In this document: positions 16,854-24,711 of the stretch, in pieces
Layout: every line of letters begins with the position of its first letter
Numbering within the stretch: the stretch's first letter is position 1
DNA from: Lachnospiraceae bacterium
GTDB lineage: Bacteria; Bacillota; Clostridia; Lachnospirales; Lachnospiraceae
Direction of reading: 5' to 3'
DNA length: 46,979 nt
Assembly (NCBI GenBank): GCA_017449745.1
Contig: JAFTFD010000372.1
Coordinates: forward strand, 1-46,979
Translations under genes and position numbers: made by a program
The notes under the pieces: generated by a model
Told to the model about the DNA's origin: nothing
Database searches by the model: none
What the model saw: the letters and a program-made list of their open reading frames with translations, nothing else

Positions 16854-17786
16854 TTACTCATCAGCTTCCTTAACTATATAGATCGGTCTCTGTTTAACTT
16901 CCAGATAGGCTTTTGACAGGTACTGCCCGATCACTCCGAGGCACATCAGCTGCACGCCGCTGACCAGAAGGATGATGCAGACAAGGCTCGGCCATCCGCT
17001 TGTGGGGTCACCGAAAATCAGCGCCCGGAAGAAGAAAAACAGCAAAAGGAGCAGTGCCACGACACAGAAGATCACTCCCAGGATCGCCACCACCGTGAGC
17101 GGAACTGTCGAAAATGCGACGATTCCGTCGATGGCGTACAGGAACAGCTTCCAGAATGACCATTTAGTCTCTCCGTGCACTCTCTCTACGTTTTCATATT
17201 CCAGCCACTTCGTCCGGAATCCCACCCATCCGAAGATGCCTTTTGAAAACCGGTTGTACTCCTTGATGGAGAGGATCGCTTCGACGACCTGTCTGGTCAT
17301 AAGCCGGTAGTCCCTTGCCCCATCTACAATGTCCGCGCTGGACATCCGGCGCATCAGCTTATAGAACTGCCTGGCAAAAAACGAACGGATCGGCGGCTCT
17401 CCCTTGCGGGTCACGCGCCTTGTCGCAGCCATGTCATATCCCTCCCGGATATATCCGTACATCTCCGGCAGGAGCGAGGGCGGATCCTGCAGATCAGCAT
17501 CCATGATCGCCGCGAGATCTCCCTTGGAATACTGCAGCCCGGCGTAGATGGCCGCTTCCTTGCCGAAATTTCTGGAGAATGAGACGAGCCTTACGCCTTT
17601 TTGCTGCTCCTGCAGTTTTTTTACCATCTGCACCGTCGCGTCCTTCGATCCGTCATCCACGAAGATCAGCTCGTATTCCAGTCCTTCTTTTTCAAAAAAA
17701 GCGGCATTCTTTATGAATTCCTCAAAGAAAGGAAAAACATTCTCTTCTTCGTTATAGCACGGAACGATAGCACTCAGCATACTCAT
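16854..17786 (-). CDS. Polyprenyl-phosphate glycosyltransferase (DPM1/GtrB-like GT2)
   Basis: This 310-residue GT2 enzyme resembles GtrB/YkcC-type transferases that make polyprenyl-phosphate sugars. It has MLSAIVPCYNEEENV, FVDDGSKDAT, the FSRNFGKEAAIYAGLQ helix and the metal-binding MDADLQDPP. Two C-terminal membrane helices (about residues 225-255 and 265-290) anchor it. The sequence KGIFGWVGFRTKW is typical. Its ATG overlaps the galactokinase stop codon (ATGA), tying the operon to galK. It may supply a lipid-linked sugar for modifying the polymer. Confidence 0.9.
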   Translation of the reverse strand: MSMLSAIVPCYNEEENVFPFFEEFIKNAAFFEKEGLEYELIFVDDGSKDATVQMVKKLQEQQKGVRLVSFSRNFGKEAAIYAGLQYSKGDLAAIMDADLQDPPSLLPEMYGYIREGYDMAATRRVTRKGEPPIRSFFARQFYKLMRRMSSADIVDGARDYRLMTRQVVEAILSIKEYNRFSKGIFGWVGFRTKWLEYENVERVHGETKWSFWKLFLYAIDGIVAFSTVPLTVVAILGVIFCVVALLLLLFFFFRALIFGDPTSGWPSLVCIILLVSGVQLMCLGVIGQYLSKAYLEVKQRPIYIVKEADE

Positions 17787-18958
17787 AATTCTCTCGGTCC
17801 TCCGCCGATCTCCAATGTATAGAAGGATGCCGGGTATCCCACCTTTTCCTCATAGATCCTGCCGATCCTGCTGATAAATTCCTCTACCGCTTCATCCTTG
17901 ACGATACTGACTGTGCAGCCGCCGAATCCGCCGCCTGTGATCCTGCTGCCGAGAACGCCCGGCAGTTTCCAGGCTTCTTCCGCGAGAATATCTGCCTCAG
18001 GGCAGCTGGTCTCGTAGTCATCCCTCAGGGAGACATGGGAGGCGTTCATCAGCTGTCCGAAACGCTCGATATCGTTAGCCCGCAGCGCTTCGACCGCTTC
18101 GATCGTGCGCTGGTTCTCGTAGACGGCATGCTTTGCTCTTCTGCGGCAGATCTCATCTCCGATCAGGTCCTTGTTCTGCTCATACTCTTCGATCGAGAGC
18201 TCACCGAGTGCTCCGATGGCCAGGCGGGTGTTCAGATCCGCCAGCGCCTGTGCGCACTGCTGTCTGCGAAGATTGTATTCTGAATCGACAAGACTGTGCT
18301 TTTTATTCGTATTGGTGATCAGCAGCTTCATGCCCTCCAGCTCGACAGGGGCGTATTCGTATTCCATGGTATTCGTATCCAGGAAAATGGCATTTCCTTC
18401 CTTGCCCATAGCTGAAGCGAACTGGTCCATGATGCCGCACTTCATTCCGTTGAACTCGTTCTCGGAATACTGGCCGATCAGAGCCAGATCCTGGTTCGTG
18501 AGGTCATCAAACCCATATAAAGTCCGGAGCACATATCCTGTCAGGACTTCAAGGGATGCGGAGGACGAAAGTCCCGATCCGCTCGGGATATCGCCGTATA
18601 TGACCATATCGAAGCCTTCCGGCAAGAGATACCCTCTGCCTGCGAATGCCCAGACGACGCCCAGCGGATAGTCCGTCCATCTGCCCGTTCCGGAGGGAAC
18701 AAGCTCATCCAGTGAGCACTCGATCGCGCCTGCTGCCGCGAAATTTGCGGAGTAGAAGCGGATCTTTCTGTCCTGCCTGCGCTTTACAGCGGCATAAGTC
18801 CCCAGGCTGATCGCGCAGGGAAACACGTGACCGCCATTATAATCCGTATGTTCACCGATCAGATTGACCCTGCCGGGCGCAAAGAAAAATCTCACGCCTT
18901 CTGTATCTCCGAACACTTCTCCAAATGTTTTTTTTACGATCTCAAGCTGTTCCTTCAT
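17783..18958 (-). CDS. galK: Galactokinase
   Basis: This 391-residue GHMP kinase phosphorylates galactose to galactose-1-phosphate. The signature GRVNLIGEHTDYNGG, the ATP loop SGSGLSSSASLEV and the C-terminal GSRITGGGFGGCTVSIV are all intact, and the length is normal. The start has GAGGT upstream. A promoter at about 19033-19056 and a GC-rich hairpin (19003-19019) precede it. The stop codon overlaps the start of the GtrB-like gene, so galactokinase is the first gene of the exopolysaccharide operon. galT and galE are not in the window. The alpha-galactosidase upstream would supply its substrate. Confidence 0.95.
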   Translation of the reverse strand: MKEQLEIVKKTFGEVFGDTEGVRFFFAPGRVNLIGEHTDYNGGHVFPCAISLGTYAAVKRRQDRKIRFYSANFAAAGAIECSLDELVPSGTGRWTDYPLGVVWAFAGRGYLLPEGFDMVIYGDIPSGSGLSSSASLEVLTGYVLRTLYGFDDLTNQDLALIGQYSENEFNGMKCGIMDQFASAMGKEGNAIFLDTNTMEYEYAPVELEGMKLLITNTNKKHSLVDSEYNLRRQQCAQALADLNTRLAIGALGELSIEEYEQNKDLIGDEICRRRAKHAVYENQRTIEAVEALRANDIERFGQLMNASHVSLRDDYETSCPEADILAEEAWKLPGVLGSRITGGGFGGCTVSIVKDEAVEEFISRIGRIYEEKVGYPASFYTLEIGGGPREL

Positions 18959-19002
18959 AGCTTACCTCACCCGTTCTTGTCCTTTTTCACTTGCCTTACT
19001 AT

Positions 19003-19019
19003 CCCGGGCACTGCCCGGG
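19003..19019 (-). terminator. GC-rich hairpin between alpha-galactosidase and galK
   Basis: CCCGGGCA-C-TGCCCGGG is a near-perfect dyad. It lies in the galK leader, downstream of the galK promoter, with no T-run. It may terminate alpha-galactosidase transcripts weakly or shape the galK leader. Confidence 0.4.
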
Positions 19020-19032
19020 TGTGCTGTCAGTC

Positions 19033-19056
19033 ATTATAACACAGAAACAATAGCAG
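19033..19056 (-). promoter_or_regulatory. Extended -10 promoter of galK-exopolysaccharide operon
   Basis: On the minus strand TGTTATAAT (TATAAT at 19033-19038) is a perfect extended -10 element; a weak -35-like TGACCC lies 17 bases upstream, at the end of the alpha-galactosidase gene. The galK start codon is 75 bases downstream. Confidence 0.6.
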
Positions 19057-19058
19057 GG

Positions 19059-21305
19059 TCACTTTCTTACAAGGTGCCACAGTCTGCTCCTGTAATCCCC
19101 TGGGACGGCTCCCGCCAGGATCCCTGCCTTCATGAGTTCTTCACCGGTATAAACGCCGTCCTCAATATGCGCCATGATCTCCCCGTTCATGGGATTTTTC
19201 GTCTCCGATCCGTAAGTCCTGAGTTCATAGACGCCCTGCGGATCAAGTCCGTCCAGGCGGATCTTTTTGCTGTGCTGGTTCGGCTTTGCCAGGACCTGCA
19301 CATAAGTGAACAGGGCTTCGGAGCCGTCCTTTGCGACCGTTCCCCAGCAGTCGTAGGGCTGCTCGTCGTTCCAGGAGTGGATCCTGTAGTAGTCCCCGTC
19401 CGCGATCAGGGAGTGGAACTGATGATACTGCTGTGTCTGCGCCTGGATCATCTCCCTGTCCTCGTCCGGGATCTTCGTGATATCCAGTTCGTAACCGAAG
19501 GTCCCTGAGAGCGCCACGTGTCCTCTTGTTTCAAAAGGCAGGATCCTGCCGGTCGTGTGGTTCGGTGCGCAGCATACATGGGCTCCCATGACAGAAAGCG
19601 GATAAGCCAGCTCTGTCCCTTCCTGTATGCGCAGTCTCTCGACACTGTCCATGTCGTCCGAGCACCAGATCTGCGGACTGTAATAGATCATACCGGGATC
19701 AAAACGCGCTCCGCCGCCGGCACAGTTCTCGAGCAGCAGATCCGGGAAGTCTTTTGTCAGTCTCTCCTGCAGTTCATAGACGCCCAGCACATATCTGTGG
19801 GAGATCTCCTGCTGCCTCTCCGGCGGAAGGACAAGGTTTCCTATGTCTGAGATTGATCTGTTCATATCCCATTTGACATAATCGATATTGGCGCTGCGAA
19901 GGATGCCCGAGATCATATCGTAGATCGCGTCCCGAACCTCTTTGCGGGAATAATCCAGAACGTACTGGCCTCTTGAGAGAGTGCCTTCTCGCCCGCTGAT
20001 CTGCAGCGCCCAGTCGGGGTGTGCCCTGAACAGATCCGAGTCGGGAGAGATCGCCTCAGGCTCAAACCAGATACCGAATTTCAGGCCGATCTTGTTCACC
20101 TCTTCCGTGAGGTATTTAAGTCCCCCCTTAATTTTCTCCTCGTTGACGTACCAGTCTCCCAGCGAGGAATCATCGAGGTTTCTGTGTCCGAACCAGCCAT
20201 CGTCCATGACCAGCATCTCAATACCGCATTTTTTCGCCTCCCTGACGATTGAAAGGAGCTTCTCCGTATCGAAATTGAAATACGTCGCCTCCCAGTTGTT
20301 GATCAGGATCGGGCGCTCCCTGTGCAGCCAGGGGCTGCGGATCATATGATTTCTGTAAAAATCGTGCAGGTTCCTGGACATCCTGCCAAGCCCGCACTCC
20401 GAGTAGGTCAGAACACACTCGGGCACTGCAAAGCTGCATCCTGGATCCAGTACCCAGGTGAAGCGGTCGGGATCGATCCCCATCGTCATGCGCACGTTAT
20501 CCCACTGGGAGAGCTCCGCCTGCGCCCGGAAATTTCCGGAATAGACAAAGTGCATTGCATAGGCGCTGCCTGTCTTCTGCGTTGTCTCAGGCGTGACCAG
20601 AGCGATGAACGGATGCTCCTGATGGGAGGTATATCCTCTGGTGCTCCCGACGTAGGTCCTGCCGTGACGCACTTTCTGCCTCTCGATATGCCGCTCTCTT
20701 CCCCAGGCGCCTGTCAGCGTGATCAGCTCCATATCCTCATTGTCGAGATCCAGGCAGGCCGAATAAGCCTTCCGGATCGTCCTCGTCTTATCCGCCGCAT
20801 TGGTGATCACGGCGCTCCTCGTGATCACATCTTCCTTCTCAAAAACAGAATAGCGCAGCTCGACCGTCACGTTCAGGACCGGATCTTCCAGCAGAAGGCG
20901 CAGAGTCATGACCTCGCCGTCCGCCGCCGCTCCCTTAAAGGAAGAAGGGAGTCCTTCCAGCTCCGGCTTTCCTTCTTCAATGGTATAGCTCCTGTAAAAA
21001 AGCTCGCACCCGTTCTGTCCCAGTTCATTGAGCAGCTCCAGCGCTGTCTCCCTGTATCCGCTGACACCTCCGGTGGGATACTCCATCGGGAGCGTATCCA
21101 GGAAAGCTGCCTTCTCGGACGGCAGCACCCCAGGAGTAAAAGGCGGTTCTCCGGTCCGCAGCAGGTGTGCGGCGCAGGCACTCTCCAGCCTTGCCCCGTA
21201 ATAGACGTGCCCGACATACCCTTCCTGCGTCAGGCCGATCATATACGTAGTCCTCTGTGTATCGAGTTTGAATATTTTTTTGTTATCGTCAAAGCAGATA
21301 GACAT
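19059..21305 (-). CDS. GH36 alpha-galactosidase
   Basis: This 748-residue protein is a GH36 alpha-galactosidase that releases galactose from raffinose-type sugars and galactosides. It has an N-terminal beta-sandwich (to about residue 330), then a TIM barrel with WEATYFNF, LVMDDGWFG, FGIWFEPEAISPDSDL, KWDMNR (nucleophile Asp480) and CSDDMDS (acid/base Asp550), and a C-terminal beta domain. There is no signal peptide, so it acts on imported sugars. GAGGGGGGAG precedes the start. It has its own promoter with a palindrome over the -35 region and lies just upstream of galK. Confidence 0.95.
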   Translation of the reverse strand: MSICFDDNKKIFKLDTQRTTYMIGLTQEGYVGHVYYGARLESACAAHLLRTGEPPFTPGVLPSEKAAFLDTLPMEYPTGGVSGYRETALELLNELGQNGCELFYRSYTIEEGKPELEGLPSSFKGAAADGEVMTLRLLLEDPVLNVTVELRYSVFEKEDVITRSAVITNAADKTRTIRKAYSACLDLDNEDMELITLTGAWGRERHIERQKVRHGRTYVGSTRGYTSHQEHPFIALVTPETTQKTGSAYAMHFVYSGNFRAQAELSQWDNVRMTMGIDPDRFTWVLDPGCSFAVPECVLTYSECGLGRMSRNLHDFYRNHMIRSPWLHRERPILINNWEATYFNFDTEKLLSIVREAKKCGIEMLVMDDGWFGHRNLDDSSLGDWYVNEEKIKGGLKYLTEEVNKIGLKFGIWFEPEAISPDSDLFRAHPDWALQISGREGTLSRGQYVLDYSRKEVRDAIYDMISGILRSANIDYVKWDMNRSISDIGNLVLPPERQQEISHRYVLGVYELQERLTKDFPDLLLENCAGGGARFDPGMIYYSPQIWCSDDMDSVERLRIQEGTELAYPLSVMGAHVCCAPNHTTGRILPFETRGHVALSGTFGYELDITKIPDEDREMIQAQTQQYHQFHSLIADGDYYRIHSWNDEQPYDCWGTVAKDGSEALFTYVQVLAKPNQHSKKIRLDGLDPQGVYELRTYGSETKNPMNGEIMAHIEDGVYTGEELMKAGILAGAVPGDYRSRLWHLVRK

Positions 21306-21354
21306 TTATCTCCCCCCTCTTTCGCATTTTGATCAGGATAAAAACATTATTCTA

Positions 21355-21390
21355 ATTATACAATAACATTTTCCGGCTGTGCAGATGCAC
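21355..21390 (-). promoter_or_regulatory. Alpha-galactosidase promoter with operator-like palindrome
   Basis: On the minus strand TATAAT lies at 21355-21360, 50 bases before the start codon. The expected -35 position has no consensus and instead holds part of the perfect inverted repeat GTGCA-GA-TGCAC (21379-21390). That layout suggests control by an activator or repressor. Confidence 0.55.
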
Positions 21391-21413
21391 GCGCCATAGA
21401 AGTACCAAAGCGG

Positions 21414-21455
21414 CATAAAAAAGCTTTTCCTGGAGCATAATGCCAAGGAAAAGCT
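21414..21455 (-). terminator. Intrinsic terminator of degV
   Basis: AGCTTTTCCTGG (21422-21433) pairs with CCAAGGAAAAGCT (21443-21455) with one bulge, and on the minus strand the stem is followed by TTTTTTA. It lies about 80 bases after the degV stop codon. Confidence 0.85.
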
Positions 21456-21535
21456 GTAGGTACTGAAATTTCTATATATTGATAAATGCTGCTAAATGCT
21501 ATTGCCGTCTCAAAGCCGTACCAGTCTCAGAGCTC

Positions 21536-22390
21536 TCAGGGCTCTCTCATGACTGCAACGCCGACCAGTCCGGGCCCTGTGTTGATGGCCATCGTCGCCG
21601 TGATCTGCTGCTCGTAAAGGATCTCTTTGTCCGCGATCGAGTCCTCAATCATTTTCTGCATCGCAAGGGCTTCCTCATGGGCATCGCCTTCTTCAACCAC
21701 GATCCATGTCCTGTGTCCAAGGCAGAATTTCGCGACCTCCTCCAGCAGGCGAAGCTTTCCGAATTTAGCTCCGCGGATCTTTGCCACCGTATAGTAAACG
21801 CCGTTCTCATCGCAGGAAATGATCGGCTTAAGCTTTAAGACCTCACCGAGTGTTGAAGCAACGCGCCCGATCCTGCCGCCGCGCTGGAGATATTTTAAAG
21901 TGTCCATATAGAAGAAGACTTTGGAGTCCGCGATCTTGTCCTGCATTCCCCTGGTCACTTCTTCAAAGCTCCTGCCATCCTTTAACTGTTTGGCTGCCCA
22001 GATGGCAAAGAGTCCGGATCCGATGGAAATATTTTTCGAATCAAAAACGAAGACCTCCAGGTCCTCTTCCTCAGAGGCTGCCAGCCGGATCGTATTAAAG
22101 GTTCCGGAGAGCCCGCTGGAGATACAGACAGCGATCACCTTCTCAAAGCCCTCTTCCCGGAACTGGTCGAACATATCCGTCACCTCGGCCAGGGAGGGAG
22201 TAGAGGTGGATGGGAATTCCTCCGGGAAACGCCTGTAAACCATCAGCGGATCGATATCGACGCTGTCCATATAGTCTTTTTCCGGATAGATCACGCGCAG
22301 CGGGAGGATCCGGATATCATACTGTTCCCGGATGACCCTCGGCACATCGCACCCTGAATCTATCATTATGACTGTTTTCTGTTCGTTCAT
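21536..22390 (-). CDS. DegV family fatty-acid-binding protein
   Basis: This 284-residue protein is a DegV-family (FakB-like) fatty-acid carrier, which holds fatty acids for phosphorylation by FakA. It shows VIMIDSGCDVPRVI at the N-terminus, the FPSTSTPSLAEV loop, VCISSGLSGTFNTIRLA and TLKYLQRGGRIGR, then KPIISCDENGVY. AGGAGA before the ATG at 22390 selects the start over an upstream in-frame ATG. It is monocistronic, ends at a good terminator, and has a palindrome and a possible short upstream frame in its leader. Confidence 0.9.
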   Translation of the reverse strand: MNEQKTVIMIDSGCDVPRVIREQYDIRILPLRVIYPEKDYMDSVDIDPLMVYRRFPEEFPSTSTPSLAEVTDMFDQFREEGFEKVIAVCISSGLSGTFNTIRLAASEEEDLEVFVFDSKNISIGSGLFAIWAAKQLKDGRSFEEVTRGMQDKIADSKVFFYMDTLKYLQRGGRIGRVASTLGEVLKLKPIISCDENGVYYTVAKIRGAKFGKLRLLEEVAKFCLGHRTWIVVEEGDAHEEALAMQKMIEDSIADKEILYEQQITATMAINTGPGLVGVAVMREP

Positions 22391-22442
22391 TCCTTTCTCC
22401 TGACATAGAGAGCAGTTCGCCCATAGCGGCATCCGCCCGTAT

Positions 22443-22502
22443 TCATATGCAGGCAGGTGGGAACTGTCCCAAAATACATGTAGTTTTAAAAACTACATCC
22501 AT
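22443..22502 (-). CDS. Possible 19-codon upstream reading frame before degV
   Basis: An ATG at 22502 preceded by AGAGGTAAACT opens a 19-residue frame (start MDVVFKTTCIL) that stops at 22443, 52 bases before the degV start. The ribosome binding site is better than for most short chance frames, and codons 2-8 lie across the palindrome at 22478-22498. The peptide matches nothing I recognise. It could be a leader peptide or chance. Confidence 0.3.
   Translation of the reverse strand: MDVVFKTTCILGQFPPACI
22478..22498. promoter_or_regulatory. 21-base perfect palindrome upstream of degV
   Basis: ATGTAGTTTT and AAAACTACAT flank one central base. It is 88 bases upstream of degV and about 105 bases left of the divergent rlmI promoter. 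The size and symmetry are typical of a repressor operator. I cannot name the regulator. Confidence 0.5.
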
Positions 22503-22602
22503 AGTTTACCTCTTTTCTCCTTATAAATCCAGTATAAGCGCAAACAATGTTGTCTTTCCGCGCTTTTCGCTGCTGCCGCGTATAAAGTGGCCTTACGGGG
22601 GA

Positions 22603-22631
22603 TTGTCAGAAAATCGAAAATCCATTATATT
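22603..22631 (+). promoter_or_regulatory. Sigma-70 promoter of the rlmI-like gene
   Basis: TTGTCA (22603-22608) and TATATT (22626-22631) are separated by 17 bases. The leader contains a bulged hairpin at about 22664-22697 (loop TTTGTTT) that ends 20 bases before the chosen start codon. Confidence 0.7.
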
Positions 22632-22717
22632 TGTGGGACAGAATTGCCGCAATATCATAACAATAGGAAAAGGTCCTGCACTTTGTTTGTGCGGGCCTGA
22701 TGAGTTTCGGAGCAGAT

Positions 22718-23974
22718 ATGACGATCAGTGAATATTTGGCATATGACTGCAGTTCGCAGACCTCTCTCGTGCGGGACGCCTGCGCTGTAATAAAGAAAAA
22801 AGAAGGAAGGGAATTCAAGGCTGGCGGTGCCTGGATCTATGACAATGAAATAGACCGGTTCGAAGGCAGCTCCTTTGAAGACGGAGATATGATCCGCGTT
22901 CTGGATCACGACGGGTATCCTCTCGGAGTTGGTTTTATCAACCGCAGCTCGACGATCCGTATCCGCATGCTCTCAAGAAAGGACACAGCCGTGACGCCGG
23001 AGTTTTTGTATGAGCGGGTCCGCAGTGCCTGGGAGTATCGCAAACACGTCATCGATATTTCTTCCTGCCGCGTCATTTTCGGCGAGGCGGATTTTCTCCC
23101 CGGCCTGACTGTCGATAAATATGAAGATATCCTTGTCGTGGAGTCTCTCGCCCTGGGAAGTGAGAAGATCAAGACGATCTGCCTCTCCGCCCTTGTGCAG
23201 ATCCTTGCGGAAGACGGGATCCGTGTTCGGGGGATCTATGAGCGAAGCGACGCAAAGGTAAGAGAAAAGGAAGGCCTGCCGAGATTCAAGGGATTCCTTT
23301 CGGAAGAGTTTGACGTTCGCGTTCCCATCACAGAGAACGGCGTCCGCTATATCGTAGACGTGGCGGAGGGCCAGAAGACCGGATTTTTCCTGGATCAGAA
23401 GCTCAACCGGCGCGCGATCCATCCGCTCTGCAAGGATGCCGAGGTCCTCGACTGTTTCACACATACCGGTTCCTTCGGCCTCAATGCCGCCATCGCCGGC
23501 GCAAAACACGTCACCTTGGTGGATGCCTCGGATCTGGCTGTCAGGCAGGCCAAGGAGAATGCCGCCTTGAATGGTCTCTCCGACAATAAGGTCGATTTTG
23601 TCTGTGCGGACGTCTTCGACCTCCTGCCGTCCTACGAGGAAGAGGGGAAACAGTTCGACGTCGTCATCCTCGATCCTCCTGCCTTTACAAAGAGCCGCAA
23701 CTCCATCAAAGGAGCGATTCGCGGCTACCGGGAGATCAACCACCGCGGTATGCGCCTCGTCCGTGACGGCGGCTACCTCGTCACCTGCTCCTGTTCGCAC
23801 TTTATGGATCCGCAGCTTTTCTCCGACGCCATCGCTCAAGCCTCCAGGGATGCGCACGTGCGTCTCAGGCAGATCGAGTTCCGCCAGCAGGCTCCGGACC
23901 ACCCGATCCTGTGGGCTAATGATGCGTCCTATTACCTGAAGTTTTATATCTTCCAGGTAGTGAGGGACAGATAA
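22718..23974 (+). CDS. rlmI: RlmI-like 23S rRNA (cytosine) methyltransferase
   Basis: This protein of about 418 residues is a class I SAM-dependent RNA methyltransferase of the RlmI/YwbD type. An N-terminal PUA-like domain (FKAGGAWIYDNEID, VGFINRSSTIRIRML) is followed by a linker (FGEADFLPGLTVDKYED) and the Rossmann domain with EGQKTGFFLDQ, the SAM loop VLDCFTHTGSFGLNAAIAGA and the catalytic LDPPAFTKS plus CSCS. GGAG at 22709-22712 favours the ATG at 22718 over 22700. The exact RNA target is inferred from the family. Its last 34 bases, including the stop codon, form the left attachment repeat of the island. Confidence 0.9.
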   Translation: MTISEYLAYDCSSQTSLVRDACAVIKKKEGREFKAGGAWIYDNEIDRFEGSSFEDGDMIRVLDHDGYPLGVGFINRSSTIRIRMLSRKDTAVTPEFLYERVRSAWEYRKHVIDISSCRVIFGEADFLPGLTVDKYEDILVVESLALGSEKIKTICLSALVQILAEDGIRVRGIYERSDAKVREKEGLPRFKGFLSEEFDVRVPITENGVRYIVDVAEGQKTGFFLDQKLNRRAIHPLCKDAEVLDCFTHTGSFGLNAAIAGAKHVTLVDASDLAVRQAKENAALNGLSDNKVDFVCADVFDLLPSYEEEGKQFDVVILDPPAFTKSRNSIKGAIRGYREINHRGMRLVRDGGYLVTCSCSHFMDPQLFSDAIAQASRDAHVRLRQIEFRQQAPDHPILWANDASYYLKFYIFQVVRDR

Positions 23975-23975
23975 G
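23942..23975 (+). repeat. Left attachment-site repeat (attL) in the end of rlmI
   Basis: These 34 bases encode FYIFQVVRDR and the stop codon of rlmI, plus one base. They match 35181-35214 except at three positions (23950, 23959, 23965), all third codon positions. Confidence 0.8.
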
Positions 23976-23986
23976 GTAAAATAATA

Positions 23987-24022
23987 CCCCGGAAAGCGTT
24001 TAAGTATAACACTTTTCCGGGG
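23987..24022 (+). terminator. Terminator after rlmI, supplied by the island
   Basis: CCCCGGAAA pairs with TTTCCGGGG around a 17-18-base partly paired loop, and is followed by TTCTCTT on the plus strand. It lies 13 bases after the rlmI stop codon and overlaps the end of the recombinase remnant. Confidence 0.75.
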
Positions 24023-24440
24023 TTCTCTTATTTGAGTTTTGTTTCATTCTGAGCCCTTTACCCAAAACATACCCTAATCTACATATTGTTTTGGGAGTAT
24101 CCAGTTTGAATCCCTTGTGAGGAATATAGTCCAAAGAGTGGCCAACATGGATAACTTCATTTTTGCTGTCTATATCTCCTATAGATAATCCAAGCAATTC
24201 ATTTATCCTCATTCCTGTAAGTGTTGCTGCCTTATAAAGTCTGAAATAAGGAGATGAAATTGCATATTGCAAAAAGGCTTTCTGTGTTTCTCTGGCTACA
24301 GCTCCCTTTTTTTGACTTTTCTTTGCTTTCGGTCTATCTGAGTTAATAACCGGATTAATATTAATCACACCTGACTTTACAGCTCTATCAAACATTCCAT
24401 ACAATATTACAGTTGCAAGGGATTTTCTCTCTTGGACCCT
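24000..24440 (-). pseudogene. Truncated tyrosine recombinase/integrase
   Basis: This open frame of about 146 codons matches the middle of a phage/ICE-type tyrosine recombinase. It has the end of the core-binding domain (ATVILYGMFDRAVKSGVININP), a Lys-rich linker, then the start of the catalytic domain with TGMRINELLGLSIGDID, which contains the first catalytic Arg. Both ends are lost. Upstream the frame meets a stop codon at 24441-24443, and downstream it runs into terminator sequence without the HxxR, His and Tyr motifs. A protein made from it could not be active. It is AT-richer than the surrounding genes and points towards attL, the normal position of an integrase. Confidence 0.8.
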
Positions 24441-24493
24441 CTATAGGAGACGCGGCAAGCCGCTATAGAAGGCCAGAAGACTGCCAGAGGGCA

Positions 24494-24526
24494 TAAAAAA
24501 ACAGACATACCCAAAGGTACATCTGT
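24494..24526 (-). terminator. Intrinsic terminator in the island's left end
   Basis: On the minus strand ACAGATGTACC and GGTATGTCTGT pair over 11 bases (two G-U pairs) around TTTG and are followed by seven T residues. No intact gene now ends here, so it is probably left from a deleted element gene. Confidence 0.75.
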
Positions 24527-24617
24527 CACCTCATTTCTATAATACCAAATGACAATCCTTTTTATCTGTCCTCCCGATCCTAGACACATACACTATAGCA
24601 TATAACTTGTCTCAGTG

Positions 24618-24711
24618 CGTCCCAGCTTTTCCCAAGTTTTCGTATCCTGTCGCATTTTGTCGCATCGTGTCCCAAAAGTCGCATCTGTGTATTAGAAATC
24701 ACCGCGTCCCA
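24618..24711. repeat. TGTCSCA repeats with 10-base period
   Basis: Seven-base units close to TGTCGCA or TGTCCCA start at 24648, 24658, 24668 and 24677, with further copies at 24618 and 24705. The central four are spaced 10, 10 and 9 bases, one DNA turn. Such arrays near an integrase gene are often arm-type binding sites for the recombinase or its accessory protein; that role is inferred. Confidence 0.5.

Noticed and set aside
24562-24571. Third attachment site (GGACAGATAA on the minus strand)
   Set aside because: Only ten bases match the attachment repeats and the surroundings do not; chance is likely.
24618-24711. CRISPR array
   Set aside because: The units are only seven bases with 2-3-base gaps; there are no 25-40-base repeats or unique spacers and no cas genes.
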